From: Klebsiella sp. WP3-W18-ESBL-02
GTDB lineage: Bacteria; Pseudomonadota; Gammaproteobacteria; Enterobacterales; Enterobacteriaceae
Direction of reading: 5' to 3'
Assembly (NCBI RefSeq): GCF_014168815.1
Contig: NZ_AP021972.1
Location: 2,108,001 to 2,172,000, forward strand
Length of the DNA stretch: 64,000 nucleotides
In this document: positions 51,742-60,234 of the stretch, piece by piece
Position numbering within the stretch: the stretch's first letter is position 1
How the letters are laid out: each line of letters opens with the position of its first letter
Notes under the pieces: model-generated
Databases searched by the model: none
The model's input: only the letters and a program-made list of their open reading frames with translations
What the model was told of the DNA's origin: nothing
Program-made: the position numbers and the translations under genes

Positions 51742-52350
51742 GTGGCAACATCTATACTGCTCGTCACGCAAGACAGCTACCTCGTCAGAGGCATTGAACT
51801 GTTGTTTCCTGATATTATCCAGTTAGATTCGATCGACCGTAAGGTATTTGATGGTGGTGCCGATGAGTATTCAGTATTGATTGATAGCCGGTCGCCGCTC
51901 CACTGCTATGACTATCTGATCCTTGATGCCATGCGCTCGAAAAAACCGATCTCCTGTATCATGCTGGATATGCGCTATCGTGAAGCCGAGATGCTAAATA
52001 TGAAGGTATTTTTACACAGCCTACTCGCGCCGACGGATACGGCCGCGCTGTTTACGCTGCTGTTAAATATGAAAAGCCGTCGTTTGACGCCGGTCTGGTT
52101 AGAGAACCTGGCGCTCAGCGCTTGCGAAAAGCGCATGCTGCGTCTTTTAATGGCCGGGAGAACCATGGAGGAGGTGGCCGATGCGTTAAATACGTCGGCA
52201 CGGGGACTTTATCGTCAGCGAACAGAACTGTCTGAGCGTCTTGGCGTGGAGAACTTTAATGAGGCCTGCCTGTTTATCTTCAAAAATAATCTGCTGGAGG
52301 CGGTGGACGATACCGGCCTGTTAGGTCGGCGGCGGGTATCGTCTGGATAA
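51742..52350 (+). CDS. orphan LuxR-type transcription regulator
   Basis: 202 residues from GTG 51742. C-terminal LuxR/GerE helix-turn-helix (about 135-190: LSACEKRMLRLLMAGRTMEEVADALNTSARGLYRQRTELSERLGV). The N-terminal part has a receiver-like fold (ILLVTQDSYLVRGIELLF) but no obvious phosphoacceptor Asp in the usual motif, as in RcsA/BglJ/MatA-like auxiliary regulators. No sensor gene is adjacent. Divergent from pgaABCD, so a role in controlling PNAG biofilm is the simplest reading. Confidence 0.72.
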   Translation: MATSILLVTQDSYLVRGIELLFPDIIQLDSIDRKVFDGGADEYSVLIDSRSPLHCYDYLILDAMRSKKPISCIMLDMRYREAEMLNMKVFLHSLLAPTDTAALFTLLLNMKSRRLTPVWLENLALSACEKRMLRLLMAGRTMEEVADALNTSARGLYRQRTELSERLGVENFNEACLFIFKNNLLEAVDDTGLLGRRRVSSG

Positions 52351-52356
52351 TGCGGG

Positions 52357-53730
52357 TTAGCTTTGGGCGCGCGGCTGCGTTACGCGCAGGCCGCTGAACA
52401 GCGTAGCAATGACCGCGAGCGCGCCTGCCAGCAGCAAAGAGACGTGGGTGCCGCCGTTGCCAAAGAGGTTAAACATCAGTGCAACCAGCGCGGCGCCGGT
52501 GCTCTGACCAAGCAGCCGAGCAGTGCCCAGCATGCCGCTGGCGCCGCCGCTGCGGTTGCGCGGCGCGGAAGCGATAATCGTGTGGTTGTTGGGCGACTGG
52601 AACAGACCAAAGCCTGCGCCACACAGCAGCATACGCCAGATGATATCGAGGTCGCTCGGCGATGCGGGCAGCAGCGCCAGCGCAAACAGCCCACAGGCCA
52701 TCACCCCCATCCCTAACGCCCCAAGCAGCCCCGCGTGAACCCGCTCAATCAGATAGCCCGCCAGCGGGGCCATTACCATGGTAGCCAGCGGCCATGGCGT
52801 TAACAGCAGACCGGTTTCCACTTCGCTACGCCCGACAACGGTCTGTAAAAAGAACGGCAGGGAGACCAGCGCCAGCATTTGCGCACAGAACGAACATATC
52901 GATGTGCAGATTGACAGCGAAAACAGCGGAATACGCAGCAGATCAACCGGCAGCAGCGGCACCGGGAGGCGCAGCTGGCGGCGAACGAAGAAGAAGCCAA
53001 TGACCAGCAGCGCGACCACTTCGGCCAGCACCAGCGTGGTCGACTGCCCCTGGGCAAAGCTACTGAGTGCGGTAATCAACAGGCCGAAGGTCAGTGCATT
53101 CATGACTGCGCTCGGCAGATCGAAACGCGGTTTATCGCTGTGGCTGGCATTTGATGGCAGGAAGCGTACGGCTAACAGCCAGGCAATAATGCCGAGCGGT
53201 ACGTTAATCAGAAACAGCCACTGCCAGGAGGCCAGCGATAGAATTGCGGCGGCAATCGTCGGGCCTGCCGCCGAGGATACCGCCACGACAAATGAGTTGA
53301 TCCCCATCCCGCGCCCAAGCTGGCGCTGCGGGTAAATCAGACGAATTAATGCCGTGTTGACGCTCATCAGCGCTGCGCCGCCAAAGCCCTGGGCGATACG
53401 CGCGAGGGTCAGCATTTCCAGCGAATGCGAGAACGCGCACAGCAGCGAGGTGAGGGTGAAAACGACCAGCCCTGCTTTATAGATACGGTGATAGCCAATC
53501 ATATCGCCAAGAAAAGAAAGAGACAGCAGGGAGATGACGATAGCAATTTGATAGGCATTCACGATCCAGATGGACGCTGCGGGCGACGCGTTCAGGTCGC
53601 TGGCGATGGTCGGCAGCGCAACGTTGGCGATGGCTCCGTCGAGAACGGCCATCGTAATGCCGATGACAATCGTCAAAATGGCACCGTAGCGCTGAGGCAA
53701 CGGCAGGCCATCAATCATGTTTTTAGTCAT
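52357..53730 (-). CDS. yebQ: YebQ, MFS drug-efflux-type transporter
   Basis: 457 residues, the E. coli length. DHA2-type major facilitator with 14 membrane segments; N-terminal VLDGAIANVALPTIASDLNASPAASIWIVNAYQ is the typical signature of the EmrB/SmvA-like group. Substrate unknown. Divergent from kdgR as in E. coli; converges with the LuxR-type gene. Confidence 0.93.
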   Translation of the reverse strand: MTKNMIDGLPLPQRYGAILTIVIGITMAVLDGAIANVALPTIASDLNASPAASIWIVNAYQIAIVISLLSLSFLGDMIGYHRIYKAGLVVFTLTSLLCAFSHSLEMLTLARIAQGFGGAALMSVNTALIRLIYPQRQLGRGMGINSFVVAVSSAAGPTIAAAILSLASWQWLFLINVPLGIIAWLLAVRFLPSNASHSDKPRFDLPSAVMNALTFGLLITALSSFAQGQSTTLVLAEVVALLVIGFFFVRRQLRLPVPLLPVDLLRIPLFSLSICTSICSFCAQMLALVSLPFFLQTVVGRSEVETGLLLTPWPLATMVMAPLAGYLIERVHAGLLGALGMGVMACGLFALALLPASPSDLDIIWRMLLCGAGFGLFQSPNNHTIIASAPRNRSGGASGMLGTARLLGQSTGAALVALMFNLFGNGGTHVSLLLAGALAVIATLFSGLRVTQPRAQS

Positions 53731-53906
53731 GTGGGAATTTGTTTATGATGAAATTATTAACCGGAGAATGATTCTAGCATTGATTAATCAATTGAATGTC
53801 GAAGATTTGTAACCAGGTCACAGAAGTTTCATTGCTACGGCGGCCTTGCGAAATTATAATAAAAACCGGTTCTAATATTTATAAAACAGTTGCGATGAGG
53901 TGATAA

Positions 53907-54698
53907 ATGTCAGCAGCAGATTTGGACAAACAGCCAGATTCTGTCTCTTCGGTACTAAAGGTATTTGGTATCCTGCAGGCACTTGGCGAAGAACGCGAGA
54001 TTGGCATTACTGAACTTTCGCAGCGCGTCATGATGTCGAAAAGCACCGTTTATCGCTTTTTGCAAACCATGAAATCGTTGGGCTACGTTGCCCAGGAAGG
54101 GGAGTCCGAGAAGTATTCGCTGACCCTGAAGCTGTTTGAGCTTGGCGCACGTGCGCTGCAAAACGTCGACCTGATCCGCAGTGCCGACATCCAGATGCGT
54201 GAACTCTCTCGTCTGACGAAAGAGACCATCCACCTGGGCGCGCTGGATGAAGACAGCATTGTCTACATTCACAAAATCGACTCCATGTATAACCTGCGTA
54301 TGTATTCCCGCGTCGGTCGTCGTAACCCGCTGTACAGTACGGCAATCGGGAAAGTGCTGCTGGCCTGGCGCGATACGGCTGAAGTGCGTCAGATTCTTGA
54401 AGGCGTGGAGTATAAGTGCAGTACCGAGCGTACGATTGCGAATACCGACGAGCTGATTACCGTGCTCGAGCAGGTGCGCAAGCAGGGCTACGGTGAAGAT
54501 AACGAAGAGCAGGAAGAAGGGCTGCGCTGTATCGGTGTGCCGGTATTCGACCGTTTTGGCGTGGTCATCGCCGGGTTGAGTATCTCGTTCCCGACGCTAC
54601 GTTTCTCTGAAGAACGTCTGCATGAGTATGTCGAGATGTTGCATACTGCGGCGCGTAAAATTTCCGAACAAATGGGTTATAACGATTACCCATTCTGA
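53907..54698 (+). CDS. kdgR: KdgR, IclR-family repressor of ketodeoxygluconate genes
   Basis: 263 residues. N-terminal winged helix (EIGITELSQRVMMSKSTVYRFLQTMKSLGYV, about 31-61) and IclR effector domain (YSTAIGKVLLAW, GEDNEEQEEGLRCIGVPVFD). It represses uptake and breakdown of 2-keto-3-deoxygluconate; the ligand relieves DNA binding. Its terminator has been split by an inserted element (54719-54887). Confidence 0.95.
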   Translation: MSAADLDKQPDSVSSVLKVFGILQALGEEREIGITELSQRVMMSKSTVYRFLQTMKSLGYVAQEGESEKYSLTLKLFELGARALQNVDLIRSADIQMRELSRLTKETIHLGALDEDSIVYIHKIDSMYNLRMYSRVGRRNPLYSTAIGKVLLAWRDTAEVRQILEGVEYKCSTERTIANTDELITVLEQVRKQGYGEDNEEQEEGLRCIGVPVFDRFGVVIAGLSISFPTLRFSEERLHEYVEMLHTAARKISEQMGYNDYPF

Positions 54699-54718
54699 TG
54701 GTGAAATGAAAAAAAACC

Positions 54719-54887
54719 GGCAAATAGCCTAATGCTGGTCAGTTAAGGCGTTGAATTCAGAAGCTGGAACGGTCGGCCGGATAAGGCGTTTACGCTGCCA
54801 TCCGGCAATCAGCGCAGTGTGCCGGAGGGTGCTTTGCTTATCCGACCTACGAATTTAGCTTAACTGACAGGTATCAGGCAAATAGCC
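54719..54887. mobile_element. 147-bp MITE-like element with IS4-like ends and REP core, 11-bp target duplication
   Basis: GGCAAATAGCC occurs at 54719-54729 and again at 54877-54887. The 147 bp between (54730-54876) begin TAATGCTGGTCAGTTAAG and end with the imperfect reverse complement (CTTAACTGACAGGTATCA), 14 of 18 matching. From memory, IS4 begins TAATGCCGATCAGTTAAG and makes 11-13 bp duplications. Removing the insert and one repeat restores a hairpin CCGGC-AAATA-GCCGG flanked by A and T runs, the original bidirectional kdgR/yobH terminator. Inside is a REP pair. Confidence 0.75.
54776..54806 (+). repeat. REP (palindromic unit) inside the element
   Basis: GCCGGATAAGGCG...CATCCGGC is a standard enterobacterial REP/PU; a second, degenerate unit in opposite orientation (TGCCGGAGGGT...TTATCCGACC, about 54820-54846) follows, making a small BIME. 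Confidence 0.85.
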
Positions 54888-54906
54888 GGTTTTTTTACGT
54901 CTGGCG

Positions 54907-55146
54907 TTAGCCTTGATCGACGACGCTAACGCTTTTGCGCAGCAGCGGGCAGCTCGGACGGCCGACAACGCCGTTGTCACCGTGCAGATAAAATGCGGTG
55001 CTAAATCCCTCTGCGGTCAGATATTTACACTGTAGTCCTAACCCACCGGCGGTCTTCTGGCTTCCCGCCAGCACGCCGTAGCCGCTCAAAAGAACCCCAA
55101 TCGCGATAATGACCAGGCAAACGATGGTTCTGATTAACAAGCGCAT
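54907..55146 (-). CDS. yobH: YobH family small exported protein
   Basis: 79 residues from ATG 55146, as in E. coli; two more upstream codons are open. Membrane/signal segment (about 4-25), then GYGVLAGSQKTAGGLGLQCKYLTAEG and CPLLRKSVSVVD matching YobH, with two conserved cysteines. Function unknown. Between kdgR and mgrB as in E. coli. Confidence 0.9.
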   Translation of the reverse strand: MRLLIRTIVCLVIIAIGVLLSGYGVLAGSQKTAGGLGLQCKYLTAEGFSTAFYLHGDNGVVGRPSCPLLRKSVSVVDQG

Positions 55147-55243
55147 AAACATTCCTCTTCTATTATATCTATCATCAATACTACCGTAACGTGATAACGC
55201 ATTGATACAAGTCTATGATTCCTAAAAGCACGAGATGCCATTA

Positions 55244-55260
55244 CAGTTAGCCGCGGTTTA
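55244..55260 (+). promoter_or_regulatory. candidate PhoP box upstream of mgrB
   Basis: CAGTTA and GGTTTA direct hexamers five bases apart; the second fits the PhoP half-site consensus perfectly, the first partly. mgrB is PhoP-activated in enterobacteria. Centred about 60 bp before the start codon. Confidence 0.45.
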
Positions 55261-55314
55261 AGGTTAGCATGCTAATTTGGTTGCATCTGAATAAGAATTC
55301 ATGCGGAGAGTGGA

Positions 55315-55458
55315 GTGAAAAAGTTTCGGTGGGTATTACTGATACTCGTGATTGCCGCCTGCCTGCTGCTCTGGACACAGATGATCAACGTGATGTGCGA
55401 TCAGGACGTTCAGTTTTTCAGCGGAATTTGCAGCATTAACCGGTTTATACCCTGGTAA
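55315..55458 (+). CDS. mgrB: MgrB, small membrane inhibitor of PhoQ
   Basis: 47 residues from GTG 55315 with GGAGAGTGGA upstream, too short for routine gene finding. KKFRWVLLILVIAACLLLW is the membrane helix; the periplasmic part has the paired cysteines in NVMCDQDVQFFSGIC and ends NRFIPW. It binds PhoQ and damps PhoPQ signalling; loss of MgrB gives colistin resistance in Klebsiella and relatives. The gene is intact here, so this route to resistance is not present. Confidence 0.96.
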   Translation: MKKFRWVLLILVIAACLLLWTQMINVMCDQDVQFFSGICSINRFIPW

Positions 55459-55530
55459 AACATTTTTGCCGGCAGCATTTCCTTCCGTAATGTGAGTGGT
55501 AGAATAGATCGTTCCTTTTGAGGTGGTAAA

Positions 55531-55824
55531 ATGAGTGATCTTGTAAGTTCTGGGGCATTAAATCTGGCATCTCTGGCGTTATCCTTCCTGCTGCTGTTAG
55601 TCGGCCTGGTTCTGTGGTTCTTTGTGAACCGCGCCAGCTCCCGCGCTAACGAGCAAATCGAACTCCTTGAATCGCTGCTCGATCAGCAAAAGCGCCAGAA
55701 TGCGCTGCTGCGTCGTCTGTGCGAAGCAAACGAGCCCGAGAAGAAAGAAGAAGACGCGCCAAAAGCTGAAGAAGTAGAAGAAGACGACAAAGATGATTTT
55801 ATTCGCCTGGTTGCCGAGCGATAA
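55531..55824 (+). CDS. yebO: YebO family membrane protein
   Basis: 97 residues. One membrane helix (about 12-33: LASLALSFLLLLVGLVLWFFVN), then RASSRANEQIELLESLLDQQKRQNALLRRLCEANEPEK almost as in E. coli YebO, and an acidic Glu/Asp-rich tail ending IRLVAER. GAGGTGG lies before the ATG. Function unknown; follows mgrB. Confidence 0.94.
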   Translation: MSDLVSSGALNLASLALSFLLLLVGLVLWFFVNRASSRANEQIELLESLLDQQKRQNALLRRLCEANEPEKKEEDAPKAEEVEEDDKDDFIRLVAER

Positions 55825-56579
55825 ACACTTTGCGTGATGACACCGCGCAGCCTGCAATGGGCTGCCGGACCGCAACGCGCTGCACCAAAGCGGTGCGTAC
55901 TCCATCCCCCCATCACTGTTCGTCACCTTTGCGCGCCGTTGGCATGATTTTGCGCAAACGTGGTTGAGCGCGCTTCACCGATATTCCTCCTGCTGAAGAT
56001 CTAACCTTATGTTGTTGTTATTTATCATTCATTGATGTTTTCTATTTAACTCAACATTATTATCGATGGTATTAATGTTGTAGCGTCGCTTAATAACCAG
56101 GCAATCCCGGCTTGCATAATGCAAATCATAATAGCGAAACGTTTTTATTGCCTAATCATGAAGCAATGTCACGAAACGATCATTATTTTGGTGCAATATA
56201 GTTAGCGCAATTAAGCAGTACGTCCTGAGAAGGGGCGGCAACAGAAGAACGCCTTATAACTAGCCGGTAAACCGGCGGGCATGAAAGTTATAGCGAAAAT
56301 AATCTAACGATATAAATTTTTTATGAAGCGGTAGGCAAAATCTGGACGCAGGATAAAAGTTGGTCTATGTTAAAAAAGTCTTACGTTACCGTAGGCTAGG
56401 TCACGTATCAGGCTGTCTGGCAAAGACCTGCAGCGCATTCTTGTCGGTGGAAAAGCGCCGGTGAGCAAATGATTTGTTGGGATTTGTGCGGCCGATCGAC
56501 TCGCGTTTAAAAATGGCTTGCCATTATTTACGTTGTATGTGATAACACGTTTTGGGTTAAACGAGGTACAGTTCTGTTT
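55825..56579. other. long region upstream of yobF-cspC, no gene seen
   Basis: 755 bp without a supported gene. It holds the promoter and leader of yobF-cspC. A GCCGG-TAAA-CCGGC hairpin (56263-56275) is visible, and several AT-rich tracts (56010-56220). No tRNA or known small RNA recognised. Confidence 0.5.
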
Positions 56580-56693
56580 ATGTATGGCATTATCAGTAAA
56601 GAAGTTCTGAGTAAACACGTTGACGTTGATACCGCTTCTCTGCCGAACCTTATATTAGTGCCTCATGCAGTCATGTCTCAGTTTTATCTATGA
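56580..56693 (+). pseudogene. yobF: yobF, C-terminus frameshifted relative to E. coli
   Basis: ATG 56580 opens MYGIISKEVLSKHVDVD, matching E. coli YobF (MCGIFSKEVLSKHVDVE), then runs 37 codons in an unrelated frame to TGA 56691. In the -1 frame, starting at TAC 56630, the conserved continuation YRFSAEPYISASCS and VSVLSM can be read. One base appears missing (GATAC for GAATAC). E. coli YobF is a 47-residue stress-induced protein made with CspC. This may be a true lineage-specific C-terminus, a pseudogene, or a sequence error; the site is not a homopolymer. Confidence 0.6.
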
Positions 56694-56735
56694 AAACGCC
56701 TGCGGGCGCAGAAAACACTCTAAGGAATTTTGCAA

Positions 56736-56945
56736 ATGGCAAAGATTAAAGGTCAAGTTAAGTGGTTCAACGAGTCTAAAGGTTTTGGTTTCATTACTCC
56801 GGCTGACGGCAGCAAAGATGTATTCGTACACTTCTCTGCAATCCAGGGTAACGGCTTCAAAACTCTGGCTGAAGGTCAGAACGTTGAGTTCGAAATTCAG
56901 GACGGCCAGAAAGGCCCAGCGGCTGTTAACGTAACCGCTATCTGA
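56736..56945 (+). CDS. cspC: CspC, cold-shock-domain RNA-binding protein
   Basis: 69 residues from ATG 56736 with AAGGA upstream. RNP1-like KGFGFI and RNP2-like VFVHF motifs. Constitutive Csp that binds RNA, melts structures and affects stability of stress mRNAs such as rpoS. Cotranscribed with yobF. Confidence 0.97.
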
Positions 56946-56992
56946 TTCGACGACCACTGATCTTGCGGCGCGCAAGCGCAACATTATCAGAC

Positions 56993-57020
56993 ATAAAGCC
57001 TCGCAATTGCGGGGCTTTAT
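56993..57020 (+). terminator. cspC terminator
   Basis: ATAAAGCC...GGCTTTAT outer arms with CGCAATTGCG inside; extended stem ending in a short T-rich stretch. Confidence 0.75.
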
Positions 57021-57114
57021 CATTTATACCCCCTGCGATTTCCCCCTCGCTTTACCTTCCGCCGCTGCCAGAATAGCGGTACACTTCGCCCTTTGTTATC
57101 AAGCCGGAGTTGCT

Positions 57115-57912
57115 ATGTCCTACAGTTGTCCGCTCTGCCACGCGCCGCTCACGCGCAGCGGCAATAGTTACCTTTGCCCGCAGCACCACCAGTTTGACCG
57201 GGCGAAAGAGGGCTACGTCAACCTCCTGCCGGTCCAGCATAAGCGCTCCCGCGACCCGGGCGACAGCGCTGAGATGATGCAGGCGCGACGCGCGTTTCTC
57301 GATGCCGGGCACTATCGGCCGCTGCGCGATGCCGTTTGCGATAAGCTACGCATGATTGCGCCGCGGCAGGTACTGGATATCGGCTGTGGTGAAGGCTACT
57401 ACACCCACGCGTTCGCCGCTGAAGCGCAGGAAACGTGGGGGCTCGATGTGTCGAAAACGGCGGTTCGCTACGGCGCGAAGCGTTATCCGCAGGTGAATTT
57501 CTGCGTCGCCTCCAGCCAGCGTCTGCCGTTTGCCGACGGCTGCATGGACGCGGTGATCCGCATTTATGCCCCGTGTAATCCGCTGGAACTGAAGCGCGTG
57601 GTGAAGCCTGGAGGGTGGGTCATTACCGTGACGCCCGGCCCACGTCATCTGGTCGAACTGAAGGGATTAATCTACAGCGAAGTGCAGCTGCATGCGCCGC
57701 ATTCGGAAGTGATTGAGGGTTTTACGCTGCACAGCCATGAAGCGCTGGCCTATCCGATGGCGTTGACCGGCAGTGAAGCGGTTACGCTATTACAGATGAC
57801 GCCGTTTGCGTGGCGGGCGAAGCCGGTCGTGTGGGATGCACTTAAGCAGCGCAGCCAGTTTGACTGCCAGACGGATTTTGCCATCCACGCCTGGCAGCGA
57901 GAGGCTGATTAA
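57115..57912 (+). CDS. rlmA: 23S rRNA (guanine-745-N1)-methyltransferase RlmA
   Basis: 265 residues from ATG 57115 (GCCGGAG upstream). N-terminal zinc site Cys5, Cys8, Cys21, His25 (CPLCHAPL, YLCPQHH), then Rossmann methyltransferase with VLDIGCGEGYYTHAF. It methylates G745 of 23S rRNA. The upstream frame to 57007 is the terminator region and not coding. Overlaps the convergent mntP by four bases. Confidence 0.95.
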   Translation: MSYSCPLCHAPLTRSGNSYLCPQHHQFDRAKEGYVNLLPVQHKRSRDPGDSAEMMQARRAFLDAGHYRPLRDAVCDKLRMIAPRQVLDIGCGEGYYTHAFAAEAQETWGLDVSKTAVRYGAKRYPQVNFCVASSQRLPFADGCMDAVIRIYAPCNPLELKRVVKPGGWVITVTPGPRHLVELKGLIYSEVQLHAPHSEVIEGFTLHSHEALAYPMALTGSEAVTLLQMTPFAWRAKPVVWDALKQRSQFDCQTDFAIHAWQREAD

Positions 57913-58478
57913 CCCATAAAGTGGGCGTAGAGGATCTGCGCGCCAATCGCGATCAGCACAATCCCGCCAAGAATTTCGGCTCGTTTACCCAGCAGCGGGC
58001 CGATGAAACGGCCTACCATCATACCCAGCGTCGACATCAGGAAGGTGGCGCAGCCGATAGCGAAAGCGGTCGCCAGGATGTTGACCTGAAGGAATGCCAG
58101 GCCTACGCCGACGGCCATTGCATCGAGGCTGGTGGCGATGGCCGTGGTGACCAGTAGCCAGAAGCCGTGACGGCGCGGCGCTTCTTTTTCTTCTTCGTCG
58201 TCATCGCCACGGACGCCCTCGACGATCATACGTCCACCGAGGAATACCAACAGCACAAACGCGACCCAGTGGCTCCATTCCATGACGAAGCGGCTGGCCA
58301 GCATGCCCAGCCCCCAGCCAATAAGCGGCGTCAGCATTTCAATCACACCAAAAATAAGACCGGTGCGCAGGGCTTCAGAGAATTTAGGTTTATGCAGGGT
58401 TGCGCCTTTACCAATTGATGCTGCGAATGCATCCATTGACATGCCTAAGGCAAGGAGGATAGTGGCGGTTAAATTCAT
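57909..58478 (-). CDS. mntP: manganese efflux pump MntP
   Basis: 189 residues, six membrane segments in two related halves; the conserved MSMDAFAASIGKGA and SLDAMAVGVGLAF carry the Asp residues needed for Mn2+ export. The 5' leader holds a yybP-ykoY Mn2+ riboswitch and a Fur-like box lies upstream, as expected for mntP. Confidence 0.96.
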   Translation of the reverse strand: MNLTATILLALGMSMDAFAASIGKGATLHKPKFSEALRTGLIFGVIEMLTPLIGWGLGMLASRFVMEWSHWVAFVLLVFLGGRMIVEGVRGDDDEEEKEAPRRHGFWLLVTTAIATSLDAMAVGVGLAFLQVNILATAFAIGCATFLMSTLGMMVGRFIGPLLGKRAEILGGIVLIAIGAQILYAHFMG

Positions 58479-58484
58479 GAGCGT

Positions 58485-58660
58485 GTCCAGACCGGGAAGT
58501 TTCCATACGACACATTCCTGCCCCCAGTAATCAGCAGTAAATGCGTCTATGGTCTCGCTTGACTACTGACGTAATCCGTACGCACCACGTTTTGCAACGA
58601 GTATGTTGACACGTACATTCCCAGCAAGTGGAAATCAGCTACTCCCCAACGACGGGCGCA
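58485..58660 (-). promoter_or_regulatory. yybP-ykoY manganese riboswitch in mntP leader
   Basis: On the minus strand the ~180-nt leader contains the hallmark GGGGAGTAGC (58638-58647) preceded by GCGCCCGTCG, and ends with CTGGGGGCAGG near the start codon. yybP-ykoY riboswitches bind Mn2+ and turn on mntP translation; the limits given are approximate. Confidence 0.8.
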
Positions 58661-58717
58661 ACCTTAACATATTTTTAGAATATAAAACAACTCTTGCTAT
58701 TGCATATTTCATCGTTT

Positions 58718-58738
58718 AATGATAACGATTTTCATTTA
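58718..58738. promoter_or_regulatory. Fur-like box upstream of mntP
   Basis: AATGATAACGATTTTCATTT resembles the Fur 7-1-7 motif (TGATAAC-G-ATTTTCA). Fur and MntR both act on mntP in E. coli. About 240 bp before the start codon, upstream of the riboswitch leader. Confidence 0.4.
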
Positions 58739-58793
58739 GATTTATTGCGTAATCAAGAAGTTAAAAAATAGGAAGTCATTTGGCGGAATAAAC

Positions 58794-58849
58794 ATAGCCA
58801 ACGCTATATTACGACTGTTTGAATATAACACAGTTATAGCGATGGCTAT
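58794..58849. repeat. long imperfect hairpin downstream of yobD
   Basis: ATAGCCAACGCTATA (58794-58808) and TATAGCGATGGCTAT (58835-58849) pair at 14 of 15 positions; ACTGT/ACAGT inside can extend the fold. It lies just past the yobD stop and may protect or end that mRNA; no T tract follows on the minus strand. Confidence 0.7.
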
Positions 58850-58857
58850 ATTTTAAC

Positions 58858-59316
58858 TCATTGATTGTTAATGAGAAGATTGTAGATCTTTTCCAGGTCA
58901 TCAATATTTTTGACCCGCACAAGAAGACGGCGCTGCTCTAATTGCATCACCAGTACGCCATCCTCGGATAAATTCATTTTCTGGATGCGGCTGTATTTAA
59001 TCCACGCATTGGCGAAGAAAAAGCCTTCCGTTTTGAAAATAATTTTGGGGCTGCGGATCCAGAACAGATAAAACCCCATCAGCGCCAGCGCGCATAATAA
59101 CCAGGTGGTCATTATTGCGCCGTGGTGGGTGACGTTGTTATAAACCAGAATGACAATCAGCACGACGAATATCACGCTGTCTACGCGGCCTGGGCGCAGT
59201 AGCGGGACGGAGAGTAGGGTAGCGCCATGACGGCGAGGCATGATGAACTGGTCGTAAATGGCGAATGCCAGCAGCGCAAGAATGAAAAGTACCAGTATCA
59301 GGTCCGTTACGGTCAT
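58858..59316 (-). CDS. yobD: YobD, UPF0266 membrane protein
   Basis: 152 residues from ATG 59316, the E. coli length. Three membrane segments (about 5-22, 43-62, 67-84), then a soluble C-terminus (MNLSEDGVLVMQLEQRRLLVRVKNIDDLEKIY). Function unknown. Follows manXYZ after a terminator. Confidence 0.93.
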   Translation of the reverse strand: MTVTDLILVLFILALLAFAIYDQFIMPRRHGATLLSVPLLRPGRVDSVIFVVLIVILVYNNVTHHGAIMTTWLLCALALMGFYLFWIRSPKIIFKTEGFFFANAWIKYSRIQKMNLSEDGVLVMQLEQRRLLVRVKNIDDLEKIYNLLINNQ

Positions 59317-59329
59317 TAAGCCTCCAGAT

Positions 59330-59357
59330 AAAAAAACCGGGGGCACAGGGCCCCCGG
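59330..59357 (-). terminator. manXYZ terminator
   Basis: CCGGGGGC and GCCCCCGG arms with a short loop; on the minus strand eight T follow. Strong intrinsic terminator 14 bp after the manZ stop. Confidence 0.9.
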
Positions 59358-59370
59358 CGAACAGCAGATA

Positions 59371-60231
59371 TTACAGACCCAGCAGGCCGATAGCGTAGCC
59401 CACGATACCGATGACGAAGAAGCCAACGATGATCCACAGGGCATTGACTTTCTTACGCAGCAGCCACATACAGGCGAAGGTCAGCAGCAGCGGTACCAGA
59501 CCCGGCATCAGCTGGTCCAGGATAGTCTGCACGGTAGTCACACGGGTTTGACCATCCTGACCGGTGATGGTTGAAACCACCAGCGGAATGTTCACGTGCG
59601 TCCATTTGTTAACCAATGCCCCCATGACAAACAGGCCGAGGATAGACGCCCCCTCTGTCAGTTTCTGCAGGAAGCCACCGCCCATATCGCTAACGATATC
59701 GATACCTTTACGGTAACCGTAAGCCACGCCGTAATAACGGGTTGCCAGACGGACCAGGTTGAACAGGATGAAGAACAGCAGTGGCCCAAGCAGGCTACCG
59801 CTCATCGCGATACCGGCACCCAGCGCCGCGAAGACCGGACGAACGGTACCCCAGAAGATCGGGTCACCGACACCCGCCAGCGGCCCCATCAGACCAACTT
59901 TGATGCCGTTGATGGCCGCATCGTCAATCTCTGCGCCGTTCGCACGCTGCTCTTCCATTGCCAGGGTTACGCCCAGCACTGGCGCCGCGACATACGGATG
60001 GGTGTTGAAGAATTCCAGGTGACGTTTGATGGCTTGTTTGCGCGCATCGTTGTTCTCTGGGTACAGGCGTTTAATTGCCGGAACCATGGAGAAGCAGAAA
60101 CCCAGCGCCTGCATACGTTCGAAGTTCCATGAACCCTGAAACAGGTTAGAACGAATGAACACGCCACGAATGTCACTCGGTGTGAGTTTTTTCTCAGTGG
60201 TAGTTTTAGTCATATCAACCATGTCGCTCAC
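59371..60231 (-). CDS. manZ: ManZ, mannose PTS membrane subunit IID
   Basis: 286 residues from ATG 60231, or 283 from the ATG three codons later that corresponds to E. coli. ROLE-typical segments SNLFQGSWNFERMQALGFC and GPLAGVGDPIFWGT. With ManY it forms the channel for mannose, glucose, glucosamine and other hexoses, phosphorylated by ManX on entry. ManYZ is also the receptor for some bacteriocins and the lambda DNA entry pore in E. coli. Confidence 0.95.
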   Translation of the reverse strand: MSDMVDMTKTTTEKKLTPSDIRGVFIRSNLFQGSWNFERMQALGFCFSMVPAIKRLYPENNDARKQAIKRHLEFFNTHPYVAAPVLGVTLAMEEQRANGAEIDDAAINGIKVGLMGPLAGVGDPIFWGTVRPVFAALGAGIAMSGSLLGPLLFFILFNLVRLATRYYGVAYGYRKGIDIVSDMGGGFLQKLTEGASILGLFVMGALVNKWTHVNIPLVVSTITGQDGQTRVTTVQTILDQLMPGLVPLLLTFACMWLLRKKVNALWIIVGFFVIGIVGYAIGLLGL

Positions 60232-60234
60232 CTG

